A stretch of DNA of 64,000 nucleotides from positions 124,001-188,000 of the forward strand of contig JASBTI010000012.1 in the NCBI GenBank assembly GCA_030148505.1. The letters are read 5' to 3'. Below the pieces are notes generated by a model. The model saw only the letters and a list, made by a program, of their open reading frames with translations, had not been told where the DNA came from and ran no database searches. Of the stretch, positions 35,923 to 43,966 are shown piece after piece (within the stretch, counting starts at the first letter, position 1; each line of letters opens with the position of its first letter). The position numbers were made by a program, and so were the translations under genes. This DNA comes from Rhodanobacter sp. GTDB lineage: Bacteria; Pseudomonadota; Gammaproteobacteria; Xanthomonadales; Rhodanobacteraceae.

Positions 35923-38123
35923 GGTGTGGAGTTTCCTGCAGCCAGCGGGGCGATCAGCAGATCGCCGATTTCGGCCTTGTTGAGTGGGCCGGAACTGCCG
36001 CCCTGGCCGCCGGTGAAATGGGCAAAGTGGCGCAGGTAGCTCATGTTGAAGCCGTCATCAAGGGTGAAACGGCAGTGGGCGCCGGCCGTGGCGCTGAATA
36101 CGCCGTAGGTCGATGCCTGTCGACCCGTGCTGTGCGGCATCACGATCGGTAGGCGTTGCAAGGGGCTGCCGTCGCAACGGATCGCCAGCATCTTCACCGC
36201 CGCGGTGATGCCGGTGTTGATCGGGCCGTGATCGTTGTCGTAGTTCAGCGCCACCCGGTAGTGGCCGGCAGTGGCCGCTGTCCAGTGACGCGGCCAGTCA
36301 CCGCCGACCTTGTTGAGCGTGCCTGCGCAGGTGTCGGGGCTATGCAGCGACTCCAGCCCGTAGGCATCCACGCGGGTCGCGCTGACGCAGGTCAGCCCGG
36401 CGTGTCGGGCGAGCTGGCCATGGCCGTCGATCACGGCAGCACGCTTGCCATTGACGTAAAGCTGCACCTTGCCAAGGGTCTGGACATGCCAGCCATCGGC
36501 ATCCGCCTGCACTACCGGTGCGGGGGGCGCTGCGGGTGCGTACAGCGGTGCGTCGGTGCGCAACGGCACCTCCTTCACGCGCACGGCCTTCAAGGTCACC
36601 ACGGTGTCCGTGCTCTGATGGCGGATGTGGTCGGCGATCAGCAGGTTGCCATCGAATGTTCCCTGCTGTTTTGTGGCGGGCAGTTTGAGGGTAATCCTGC
36701 GATCAGGCAGGTTCAGCGTGATCGCCTTGCGCTGGCCGAACAGCATCGGTACCAGCGATGTCGGCAGCTTCGGTGCGACCTGGCCGCTCTCGGTGAGTCC
36801 GAACACGCCCTCGGTGACGATGTCCAGATACGCCGCCACCGACCACAGCTGGCGCGGGGAATTCACCACCGGGCCACTGAGTTTGCCTTCATCCAGATGC
36901 TGGCCCTGGGTCAGCAGCTCATAGTTTTCCAGGTTGGAGCCGTACAGCGCCGCCCCGCGCATCACCGAGCGGATTTCATGGGCGATCCGCGCCGGGTCGT
37001 CGACCGTGCGTGCGGCACGTATCGCGTAGGCGCTCACAAATGGCCATATCGCGCGGTTGTGGTAGATCGGTTGATCGGCCCGTTCGGGCCACATCACCGG
37101 ACTGCCGGCGGGCCAGGTCGGGTAGTTGGCCAGGGTCTGCCTGGCGCGGGAGCCATCGGCCACGCCGCTGGTGATCGCCAGCGAGATGCCGAGCAAGTCG
37201 TAGGTGTCGTAGGGCGTGCCGTCACCGCCGATGTAGCTCATGTACATGCCACGGTCGGCGCGCCAGAAATGCACGTTGATCGCCTTTTTCAGCGCGGCGG
37301 CCTCGGACCGGTATGTCGCGGCGAATTTCGGTTGCTGATGCGCAGTGGCCAGGGTGGCCGCCAGCTGCAATGCCCGGTAATGCAGCACGTTGGTGGACAG
37401 CGCATACGATTGACCGATGAAGGTGACCTTGTTTGCGGTCCATGCGGGATAGCTCTGTTCGCGCCAGTCCATGAACGAGGTCTCGCCGCGATACAGGCCG
37501 AAGCGGTGGTCGAACGCATACCGGCGATCCTGCGCCAGGGTGTCCTGCAATGCCTGCCAGACCTTGCTGGCAAAAGCCTTGTCGCCAAGCAGATGTTGCG
37601 CGCCCAGGAACCACACCACGCGGTCGGTGCTGATCGGCCAGCTTCCGCCCGAACCGGTGTCCTGCATGACATACAGGCCTTGCGGTGCAGATGGTACGCG
37701 CACGCCCGAGAGCTTGAACGTCAAGCCGTTACGCGCGCGCGCCGGATCAAACCGCCACAGGCCAAGGTCGGTCGAATACGACAGGTCACGTGTCCATACG
37801 TACGGCCATTTCAGACCGGTCTCGAAACAGTGGCAGGGAATCGGCTTGCCATGATCAAACGCGCCGTCGCGGATTGCCGTGACCGAGTCCAGCTTCAGGT
37901 CGTCCTGGGCCATCGCGTACAGGCCATTGAACAGGGTGCTGGCGGTATCCACCTGAAACGGCTGCGGGGGGACCACCCGCTGCCCGAACGGCCATGCCAC
38001 GGTGTAACGGTGCTCGGCGTCTTCCGTGATGCTTGCATGTACGCCGTGCCAGTCCAGTCCGTCGTGCCAGGCGGGGGCAGCGGTGCTTGCTGCCATCGCA
38101 GCTGCCATCAGCAGGGTCAACAT
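35919..38123 (-). CDS. Exported six-hairpin glycosidase-like protein
   Basis: 734 residues. The N-terminus 'MLTLLMAAAMAASTA' works as a short signal peptide although it has no positive charge. The core is (alpha/alpha)6-like: 'FNGLYAMAQDDL', 'WPYVWTRDLSYSTDLGLW', 'GGSWPISTDRVVWFLGAQHLL', 'MYMSYIGGDGTPYDTYDLLGISLAI', 'WPERADQPIYHNRAIWPFVSAYAIRAA', resembling GH37/GH63/GH15-like hydrolases. A C-terminal beta-rich module from about residue 580 may bind carbohydrate. Context says alpha-glucan; exact activity is unknown. First gene of the cluster, with a perfect palindrome 90 bp upstream. Confidence 0.85.
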   Translation of the reverse strand: MLTLLMAAAMAASTAAPAWHDGLDWHGVHASITEDAEHRYTVAWPFGQRVVPPQPFQVDTASTLFNGLYAMAQDDLKLDSVTAIRDGAFDHGKPIPCHCFETGLKWPYVWTRDLSYSTDLGLWRFDPARARNGLTFKLSGVRVPSAPQGLYVMQDTGSGGSWPISTDRVVWFLGAQHLLGDKAFASKVWQALQDTLAQDRRYAFDHRFGLYRGETSFMDWREQSYPAWTANKVTFIGQSYALSTNVLHYRALQLAATLATAHQQPKFAATYRSEAAALKKAINVHFWRADRGMYMSYIGGDGTPYDTYDLLGISLAITSGVADGSRARQTLANYPTWPAGSPVMWPERADQPIYHNRAIWPFVSAYAIRAARTVDDPARIAHEIRSVMRGAALYGSNLENYELLTQGQHLDEGKLSGPVVNSPRQLWSVAAYLDIVTEGVFGLTESGQVAPKLPTSLVPMLFGQRKAITLNLPDRRITLKLPATKQQGTFDGNLLIADHIRHQSTDTVVTLKAVRVKEVPLRTDAPLYAPAAPPAPVVQADADGWHVQTLGKVQLYVNGKRAAVIDGHGQLARHAGLTCVSATRVDAYGLESLHSPDTCAGTLNKVGGDWPRHWTAATAGHYRVALNYDNDHGPINTGITAAVKMLAIRCDGSPLQRLPIVMPHSTGRQASTYGVFSATAGAHCRFTLDDGFNMSYLRHFAHFTGGQGGSSGPLNKAEIGDLLIAPLAAGNSTP

Positions 38124-38164
38124 GCGGTCACCACAAATGAGTCGGGCAAGGTGAAGTTTTTCAT
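38117..38164 (-). other. Possible 15-codon leader frame before the six-hairpin gene
   Basis: ATG at 38164 with GGAGG (38175-38179) ten bases upstream encodes 'MKNFTLPDSFVVTAC' and stops inside the next gene's start (ATGTTGA). The six-hairpin ATG has no good ribosome site, so its translation may depend on this frame. A frameshift joining the two would also give the signal peptide the missing Lys. Not demonstrated. Confidence 0.3.
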
Positions 38165-38392
38165 CGGCGGGAGTCCTCCGGCTACGTTTATGTCACGGCA
38201 AGCCTCCTCCCGCATGTTGCAGTTGCAACATCGGGCCGCACGGTTCCTTGCGTGTACCCTGCATGGTAGGCAGCGTCGCGGTGCAGCAACTAGCGGCTGC
38301 ATACGTATTCATGCGTTCGACGGGCATCGATTGGCGTGGCGCGGGGAGGGCGGCTCTCGCCGAGGCGGTCCCGGTCGATCGTCCGCAGTGTC
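38124..38392. promoter_or_regulatory. Spacer upstream of the alpha-glucan operon
   Basis: 269 bp between the six-hairpin start and the yeiH stop, both leftward. It holds the leader frame, the palindrome at 38214-38231 and presumably the operon promoter; no clear -35/-10 pair stands out. No regulator gene of LacI type is nearby. Confidence 0.4.
38214..38231. promoter_or_regulatory. Perfect palindrome, candidate operator
   Basis: ATGTTGCAGTTGCAACAT: two 8-bp arms (ATGTTGCA/TGCAACAT) exactly inverted around GT, 91 bp before the six-hairpin ATG. Size, symmetry and place suit an operator for a dimeric sugar regulator. The owner of the site cannot be named from this window. Confidence 0.55.
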
Positions 38393-39430
38393 TCAGAGTT
38401 GTCCAATCACCAGTTGCACCAGCAGGCTGCTGATGGCTACCGAGATCCATACGCCGAGACCGAGCAGGATCGGGCGAAGCCCGGTAGTGGCCATCTTGCG
38501 CAGGTTGGAGGACAGCCCGATCGCGGTCAGCGCCACGATGATCAGGAACTCGGCAGCAACGTGGATCGCCGGTTGCACGGCAACCGGAACCAAGCCCACC
38601 GTGCGGGCGGCAGAGGCGACCAGAAACCACAGGATGAACCAGGGAAAGATCCTGGCCAGACTGAAGTTGCCGCTGCCGCCATTCTGCTTCAGCTTGCGCT
38701 TTTCGCGAGCCGCCACGGTGAAAGCCAGGATCAAACTGACCGGAATGATCAGGGTCGCACGCGTCAGCTTGACGATGGTGGCGTAGTCACCGGCCGCCTT
38801 GCTGTAGCTGAAGCCGGCCGCAACGACGGACGAGGTGTCATTGATCGCCGTGCCGGCCCAGAGACCGAAGCCGGCATCGGACAAGTGCATCAGGTGGCCC
38901 AGCAGCGGAAACAGCAGCACTGCCACCAGGTTGAACAAAAAGATGGTGGAGATCGCGAATGCGGTGTCATGGTCATCGGGCCGGATGATCGGTGTGATCG
39001 CAGCGATCGCCGAGCCACCGCAGATCGCTGTGCCCACGCCGATCAGCACCTTGAGCTTGTCGTGCACCCCGAGCCAGCGGCCCAGCGCCCATGCCGACAA
39101 GAATGCCATGCTCATCGTGACCATGGTCACCGCCAGCGACTGTAGCCCGGTATGGGCTACTTGGCTCAGGCTGAGTCCGAAGCCCAGCGCGATGATCGAC
39201 CACTGCAGCACATACTTGCCGGTAAAGGCGATGCCCGGGTTGTAGTGTGCTCCGGGCGACAGCAGATTGCGCACGACAATACCCAGTACGATACCGATTA
39301 CGGGCCCGCCGATCAGTGGTGCGTAGCGGCCCAAAAGCATGGCCAGCAAGCCGAGCAGAACCGCCAGCACCAGACCGGGCAGGTAGGCCGTCAGGCGCGC
39401 AGGCGTGGTGGCGATCGAGACGGCGTTCAT
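38393..39430 (-). CDS. yeiH: YeiH family putative sulfate exporter
   Basis: 345 residues, about ten membrane spans, UPF0324/YeiH family: 'LLGRYAPLIGGPVIGIVLGIVVRNLLSPGAHYNPGIAFTGKYVLQWSIIALGF', 'GVGTAICGGSAIAAITPIIRP', 'GTAINDTSSVVAAGFSYSKAAGDYATIVKLTRATLIIPVSLIL'. Related proteins are implicated in export of sulfite/sulfate-like anions; the substrate here is inferred. Divergent from the LysR gene at 39518, the standard arrangement of an exporter with its own regulator. Confidence 0.92.
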   Translation of the reverse strand: MNAVSIATTPARLTAYLPGLVLAVLLGLLAMLLGRYAPLIGGPVIGIVLGIVVRNLLSPGAHYNPGIAFTGKYVLQWSIIALGFGLSLSQVAHTGLQSLAVTMVTMSMAFLSAWALGRWLGVHDKLKVLIGVGTAICGGSAIAAITPIIRPDDHDTAFAISTIFLFNLVAVLLFPLLGHLMHLSDAGFGLWAGTAINDTSSVVAAGFSYSKAAGDYATIVKLTRATLIIPVSLILAFTVAAREKRKLKQNGGSGNFSLARIFPWFILWFLVASAARTVGLVPVAVQPAIHVAAEFLIIVALTAIGLSSNLRKMATTGLRPILLGLGVWISVAISSLLVQLVIGQL

Positions 39431-39473
39431 GGTGGCTCCTTTGGGGTGGCGCCATTCTCGTCGTTCTCAATAA

Positions 39474-39488
39474 TCAAAAAAACTTTGA
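39474..39488. promoter_or_regulatory. AT-rich dyad in the yeiH/lysR spacer
   Basis: TCAAA-AAAAC-TTTGA, an inverted repeat in the 87-bp AT-rich spacer between yeiH and the LysR gene. LysR proteins usually bind a dyad in such shared spacers. It overlaps the start of the proposed lysR -35 (39484-39489), which would suit autorepression. Confidence 0.4.
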
Positions 39489-39511
39489 ATATCTAATCAG
39501 ATGTATAAAAT
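39484..39511 (+). promoter_or_regulatory. LysR promoter, probably giving a leaderless mRNA
   Basis: TTTGAA (39484-39489), a 16-bp spacer and TAAAAT (39506-39511) form a good sigma-70 promoter. Transcription would start about seven bases after the -10 box, at or next to the ATG at 39518. No Shine-Dalgarno precedes that ATG. Confidence 0.55.
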
Positions 39512-39517
39512 AGACTG

Positions 39518-40420
39518 ATGATAAACATCAGCCCGCGTCAACTTGACGTCTTTGTACACATCGCCTTGCTGGGCAGCGTGCGCGCGGCGGCCGAGCAACT
39601 GCACCTGACGCAGCCGGCCGCGAGCATGGCGCTGGCGGAAATGGAGCGTCAGCTGGATGCCCCGGTATTTGCCCGCGAACGTGGTCGCTTGCGTCTCAAT
39701 GCCCGCGGTCGTGAACTGTTGCCGCTGGCCCAAGAGCTGCTGGAGCGGCATGCCGAATTCGCCCGACATGGCAGCGAAGGCGAGGCCGCACTCGCTGGTG
39801 AGCTGCGTATTGGCGCCAGCAATACGGTCGGCAATTACCGGGTCGGCGAGTTGCTGGGCAACTTTGTGCACACGCATCCGCAAGTGGCGATCCGTCTGCG
39901 CGTCGCCAATACCGAAACCATTGTTGCGGGCATGCTCGATCACAGTCTGGACATCGGCTGTGTCGAAGGGCCTGTTGCGCACCCGCTGCTGGAAGCACGG
40001 CCATGGCGCGACGACTGGCTGGTGGTATGCGTGCCCCCCGATCATCCGCTGGCACGCAAGCGCAGTCTCAAACCGGCGGACTTTGCCGATGCCCGTTGGG
40101 TATTGCGTGAACCCGGTTCGGCGACACGGGTGATCAGTGAGCGCGCGCTAGCGAGGCTGCCACCGGGCAAGACGGTCTTGGAACTCGACCAGATCGAGGC
40201 GATCAAGCAGGCGGTGGCGGCGGGCATGGGCATTGCCTGTCTGCCGGCTGTGGCATTGACGGATGCGCTCGCCGCCGGCCGCCTGAAAGCCTTGAAGACC
40301 CCGTTCCTCGACCTGAGCCGCAAACTCTCGTTGTTGTTGCATAAGCAGAAGTACCGGGGCGCCTTGCTGGAGGCTTTTCTCGCCAGTAGCGACCTCGATG
40401 GCCCCGGGGCCAGGCACTGA
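39518..40420 (+). CDS. LysR-type transcriptional regulator (YeiE-like)
   Basis: 300 residues. N-terminal winged HTH: 'RQLDVFVHIALLGSVRAAAEQLHLTQPAASMALAEMERQLDAPVFARERGRLRL'; C-terminal type 2 periplasmic-binding-fold effector domain: 'LRIGASNTVGNYRVGELLGNFVHTHPQVAIRLRVANTETIVAGML', 'EAIKQAVAAGMGIACLPAVAL'. Place beside yeiH indicates it controls that exporter and itself, as YeiE does. The ATG fits family starts and appears to be at the transcript 5' end. Confidence 0.92.
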   Translation: MINISPRQLDVFVHIALLGSVRAAAEQLHLTQPAASMALAEMERQLDAPVFARERGRLRLNARGRELLPLAQELLERHAEFARHGSEGEAALAGELRIGASNTVGNYRVGELLGNFVHTHPQVAIRLRVANTETIVAGMLDHSLDIGCVEGPVAHPLLEARPWRDDWLVVCVPPDHPLARKRSLKPADFADARWVLREPGSATRVISERALARLPPGKTVLELDQIEAIKQAVAAGMGIACLPAVALTDALAAGRLKALKTPFLDLSRKLSLLLHKQKYRGALLEAFLASSDLDGPGARH

Positions 40421-40487
40421 GCTGCGCCGAGACTACCGCGTGCGAACGAGACCAGCGCGGACGACGCTGCCGTGGCAGCTTGCCCTA

Positions 40488-42224
40488 CTACGCCGGCTCG
40501 CTTAGTTCATTGAGTAGCGCTTCAGCCTGTTCGTGGGTATAGGCGCGTAGCAGTTTGGTGGCCTGGCGGCGCAGGTGGGCATGGTTGAGCGTGGCGATGC
40601 GGTCGCGCACCTGCAGAATCTGGGTGGGGTGCATGCTGAACTCATTCAATCCAAGCATCAGCAGAAGGGCAGTGAAGTTTGCGTCCCCGGCGATCTCGCC
40701 ACACAGGCTCACGGGTTTTCTTGCCCGCCGTCCGGCACTGATGACATGCGACAGCAGCCTGAGCAGCGCCGGTTGCAGCGGGTGGTAGATGTTTTCCAAT
40801 GCATCGTTGCCGCGATCGGCGGCGAGCACGTACTGGGCCAGATCATTGGTGCCAATGGCCAGGAAGTCTGAATGTTCCAGCAGTGCGCGCACGTTGATGG
40901 CCGCGGCGGGAACCTCGATCATCGCCCCGAGTGGAAGTTTTTCCGGCAGGTCGATACCCTCGTGTTTCAGCTCCTGCCGTGCCAGCTTGAACAGGGTACG
41001 CACGGCGATCAGCTCATCCGGTTGGGTCACCATCGGCACCAACACCCGGACCGGACCGTAGCACGCCGCCCGCAGGATGGCCCGGATTTGCGTGGTGAAT
41101 ACCGATGGATGACGCAGCGACAGGCGTACGCCACGCACGCCGAGCGCCGGATTTTCCTCGCCGCGTGTTGCCAGGCCGGCGGCATCCGCCTTGTCGGCCC
41201 CCAGATCCATGGTGCGGATGGTGACCGGCAGGCCTCCCATGCCCATGACCAGATCCCGGTAGGCAATGAACTGCTCCTCCTCCGAAGGCAGCACCTTTTT
41301 GCGAAGGAACAGGAATTCGGTGCGGTACAGGCCGACACCATCGGCCCCGCGGGCCCTCGCCATGGCGACGTCGGCGCCGGTCTCGGCGTTCGCCAGCAGA
41401 CCGATTTCGATGCCGTCGCGGGTTCGCGTCGGGGCGTTGGCGAGTTTGGCCAGGCGCCGCCCCTCAATGGCGGCCTCGCGTTGCCAAGCACGGTAGTGGG
41501 AAAGATCCTGGGCGGTGGGGTGCACCACCGCCTCGCCGCGCTCGGCATCGAGCAGGATCAGGTCGTCATCGTGAATGTTCGACAGTGCGTCGCGGGTACC
41601 GACCAGCATCGGCAGGCCCAGGCTGCGGGCGAGAATCGCACTGTGCGAGTACACGCTGCCGGAACTGCCGACCACGCCAAGCAGACCGTTACCCGCGAGC
41701 TGGGCCATTTCAGCGGGCGCAATGCTGTCGGCGATCAGGATTTCGCCCACCCGCGCGGCCAGTTTGCGCTCCTCGGGGCTGGTTTGGCGTTGCAGCACCG
41801 AGATTACCCGGTTGATGACCTGTTCGAGATCCTCTTTGCGGCTACGCAAATACGGATCATCCATGGCCTCGAACACGGCCGAAAGGCGGTCACGCTGCTT
41901 TTTCAGGGCAGCGCCAGGTCGGTAGTGGCCAATCCGCACCAGGTCGTCGAGCCCGCGCAGCAGCTCCGGATCATCCAGCAGCAAGCTGTGCGCGTCGATG
42001 AATTCGTTGACCTCGCGGGCGAGCGCGCCGTGAAGCTTGCCACGAAGTTCACGCAGTTCGAGCCGCGCTGTATCCAGCGCATGGTGGAGATGATGCAGGG
42101 CACTGTCGATTTCATCTTCCGCCAGCGGCCGGGTATCGACCACGTAACGGCTCGGCTGGACCAGCCGAGCTCTGCCCAGCGCCATGCCATGGGCTGCAAT
42201 GGTGCCGGGGAGCACCTCCCTCAT
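40488..42224 (-). CDS. ptsI: PTS enzyme I (phosphoenolpyruvate-protein phosphotransferase)
   Basis: 578 residues from ATG 42224 (AGGAG nine bases upstream). Begins with the EI N-terminal domain ('GTIAAHGMALGRARLV'), has the phospho-His region 'GSVYSHSAILARSLGLPMLVG', and the PEP-binding barrel with 'ENPALGVRGVRLSLRHPSVF', 'GAMIEVPAAAINV', 'DFLAIGTNDLAQYVLAADRGN' and 'SLCGEIAGD'. There is no GAF domain, so it is PtsI rather than PtsP. Follows ptsH; a 43-codon frame fills the gap. Confidence 0.96.
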   Translation of the reverse strand: MREVLPGTIAAHGMALGRARLVQPSRYVVDTRPLAEDEIDSALHHLHHALDTARLELRELRGKLHGALAREVNEFIDAHSLLLDDPELLRGLDDLVRIGHYRPGAALKKQRDRLSAVFEAMDDPYLRSRKEDLEQVINRVISVLQRQTSPEERKLAARVGEILIADSIAPAEMAQLAGNGLLGVVGSSGSVYSHSAILARSLGLPMLVGTRDALSNIHDDDLILLDAERGEAVVHPTAQDLSHYRAWQREAAIEGRRLAKLANAPTRTRDGIEIGLLANAETGADVAMARARGADGVGLYRTEFLFLRKKVLPSEEEQFIAYRDLVMGMGGLPVTIRTMDLGADKADAAGLATRGEENPALGVRGVRLSLRHPSVFTTQIRAILRAACYGPVRVLVPMVTQPDELIAVRTLFKLARQELKHEGIDLPEKLPLGAMIEVPAAAINVRALLEHSDFLAIGTNDLAQYVLAADRGNDALENIYHPLQPALLRLLSHVISAGRRARKPVSLCGEIAGDANFTALLLMLGLNEFSMHPTQILQVRDRIATLNHAHLRRQATKLLRAYTHEQAEALLNELSEPA

Positions 42225-42352
42225 TGTGCTTGCTCCTGCCAGGGCGTGGGACTTGTGGGAACAAATTGCGCGCACATGCACGGGCCGCCCACTCCCAGCA
42301 TCACGCTGCCGCAGGCGTTACCACAGACTAGGCGTCCCATCGCGTATCCCAT
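42221..42352 (-). CDS. Possible 43-residue Cys-containing peptide between ptsH and ptsI
   Basis: Starts five bases after the ptsH stop with GGGAGG nine bases before its ATG, and ends with TGA overlapping the ptsI ATG (ATGA). The peptide opens 'MGYAMGRLVCGNACGSV', with Cys10, Cys14, then a 'CMC' pair near 25-27, and a Pro/Gln-rich tail. About two thirds of its codons end in G or C. No family is recognised. ptsI has its own ribosome site, so a coupling role is not needed. It could still be a chance frame. Confidence 0.35.
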   Translation of the reverse strand: MGYAMGRLVCGNACGSVMLGVGGPCMCAQFVPTSPTPWQEQAQ

Positions 42353-42357
42353 GCCGC

Positions 42358-42627
42358 TCAGCCTCCCTCGTCGAACTTTCGCTCGAACAACTCAACTACC
42401 GCTGCCAGCGCAGCTTGCTCGTCCGGACCGTCGGCGCGAAGGGTCAACGTCGCACCGAGACCGGCCGCCAGCATCATGACGCCCATGATGCTTTGTGCAT
42501 TGACTTCGCGACCTTTGCTTACGAGCCACACTGTGGATTTGAAACCCTGTACCAGTTGTACCAGTTTCGCCGAGGCCCGTGCGTGCAGCCCCAGCCGATT
42601 TGAAATCACCACGTCCTGTTCAAGCAT
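42358..42627 (-). CDS. ptsH: PTS phosphocarrier protein HPr
   Basis: 89 residues. Catalytic His15 in 'NRLGLHARASAKLV' receives phosphate from EI; the regulatory Ser46 in 'NAQSIMGVMMLAAG' is the site used by HPr kinase, whose gene is nearby. Overlaps the EIIA-Man stop by eight bases. With no permease in the locus HPr should act mainly in regulation. Confidence 0.97.
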   Translation of the reverse strand: MLEQDVVISNRLGLHARASAKLVQLVQGFKSTVWLVSKGREVNAQSIMGVMMLAAGLGATLTLRADGPDEQAALAAVVELFERKFDEGG

Positions 42628-43012
42628 GATCGATCAAGATTCCCCCGCGGCCACCACTGGCCGCGATTTCGGCTAGTTCATCGAGTGGTTTGTCCGCGTA
42701 GTTGAGTACCCGCAGAAGCATCGGCAGGTTGAGCCCGGAAACGCAGTGAAGATGCACACCGAGTTCGCCCAGTGACAAGCCGATGTTGCAGGGTGTGGCG
42801 CCGTAAAGGTCGGCAAGAACCAATACGCCGTCGCCCGTGTCGAGTTGGCGGGCGTGGCGCGCGGTCAGTGTACGCATGACGTCCGGATCGGCCTGGGGCG
42901 GTATTTCCACCGCGGTGACCGGCAACGGCAGTTCGGGCATCACATGATGTGCCGCGGAGATCAGTGCCTTGCCGACTGCCTCATGGGTCATCAACAGCAC
43001 GCCGACGCTCAT
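42620..43012 (-). CDS. PTS EIIA component, mannose family
   Basis: 130 residues from ATG 43012; the frame runs 47 codons further up into rapZ but without support. 'MSVGVLLMTHEAVGKALISAA' holds the phospho-His10 (MTHE) and 'DGVLVLADLYGATPCNIGLSL' the conserved Asp. Only the IIA-Man domain is present; there is no IIB, IIC or IID, so it is probably a signalling acceptor of phosphate from HPr, as in other Lysobacterales. Confidence 0.93.
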   Translation of the reverse strand: MSVGVLLMTHEAVGKALISAAHHVMPELPLPVTAVEIPPQADPDVMRTLTARHARQLDTGDGVLVLADLYGATPCNIGLSLGELGVHLHCVSGLNLPMLLRVLNYADKPLDELAEIAASGGRGGILIDHA

Positions 43013-43055
43013 GGTGTCCTCACCGGCTTGGCTTGGCAATTGGACGACATGGCGA

Positions 43056-43961
43056 TCACTCCAGTTCACGATGGAAGGTAAGTACGCCCTCGCGGCGACC
43101 GCGATAGTGATCGGCGAGCTTTTCGACAAGGTAGACCGAACGGTGGCGGCCACCGGTACAGCCGATCGAGACCGTCAGATAGCTGCGATCGTCTTGCTCG
43201 AAGCGGGGCAGCCAGGCGTCGAGCCACCGCAAGGTATCGCTGAAATAGTCGTTGACCAGCGGCAGGCTATCGAGAAATTCGCGGACCGGCGCATCCTTGC
43301 CCGAAAGGGGCCGCAGGTGATTTTGCCAGTGCGGATTGGGCAGGCAGCGTGCATCGAAGACAAAGTCCGCATCCAGCGGCAGGCCGCGACGGAATGCGAA
43401 GGACTCGAACATCAAGGTAAGCCCTTCGGTGGAGCGCGCATAGCCGGTTGCCACCAGTCGGCGCAGCTGGTGCACATTGAGTTCGCTGGAATCGATCACC
43501 TTCTCGGCAATCGCCATCAGTGGGCGTAGCAACTTGCGCTCCTCGGCAATCGCGTCGGCCAGCGACAGTCCGAGGATAGCCAGCGGATGGCGGCGACGGG
43601 TTTCCGAGTAGCGCTTGATCAGGATCTCGTCGCGACAGTCCAGAAAAATCAGGTTCAGCTGCACGCCGACAGCGGCGAGTCTGGACAGCACATTGGGCAT
43701 TTGCGCCAGGTCTTCGTCGCTGTTGCGCACGTCTACGCCCACCGCAATACGCCGGTGCTGGCGGTCGTTGCCCTTGATCACGGCGTCGACCAGTTGCGGC
43801 AGCAGGGCCGAAGGCAAGTTGTCGACGCAATAGAACTCCAGGTCTTCGAGCGCGCGCAAGGCCACTGTCTTACCACCGCCGGACATCCCGGTCAGCACGA
43901 GCAGATGGATGTCCTGCGGGTTTATCCGGGGATCAAGCAAGGGTTCGTCGTTGTCGTTCAT
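43056..43961 (-). CDS. rapZ: RNase adapter protein RapZ (YvcJ/YhbJ family)
   Basis: About 301 residues from ATG 43961 (GTG 43973 possible, overlapping hprK). P-loop 'LTGMSGGGKTVALRALEDLEFYCVDNLPSALL', then 'LIFLDCRDEILIKRYSETRRRHPL', and C-terminal 'YLTVSIGCTGGRHRSVYLVEKLADHY', the sugar-phosphate/RNA-binding half. In enterobacteria RapZ senses glucosamine-6-phosphate and directs RNase E to a small RNA; here its target is unknown. Lies five bases after hprK. Confidence 0.95.
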   Translation of the reverse strand: MNDNDEPLLDPRINPQDIHLLVLTGMSGGGKTVALRALEDLEFYCVDNLPSALLPQLVDAVIKGNDRQHRRIAVGVDVRNSDEDLAQMPNVLSRLAAVGVQLNLIFLDCRDEILIKRYSETRRRHPLAILGLSLADAIAEERKLLRPLMAIAEKVIDSSELNVHQLRRLVATGYARSTEGLTLMFESFAFRRGLPLDADFVFDARCLPNPHWQNHLRPLSGKDAPVREFLDSLPLVNDYFSDTLRWLDAWLPRFEQDDRSYLTVSIGCTGGRHRSVYLVEKLADHYRGRREGVLTFHRELE

Positions 43962-43966
43962 GGGGA

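Noticed and set aside
36156-38786. 876-codon open frame on the plus strand opposite the six-hairpin gene
   Set aside because: It is antisense to a protein with a coherent domain pattern, operon overlap and signal peptide; its own product is low-complexity and His/Gln/Arg-rich, typical of a high-GC shadow frame.
40872-42479. 535-codon plus-strand frame opposite ptsI
   Set aside because: Antisense to a fully recognisable enzyme I; no ribosome site or family resemblance.
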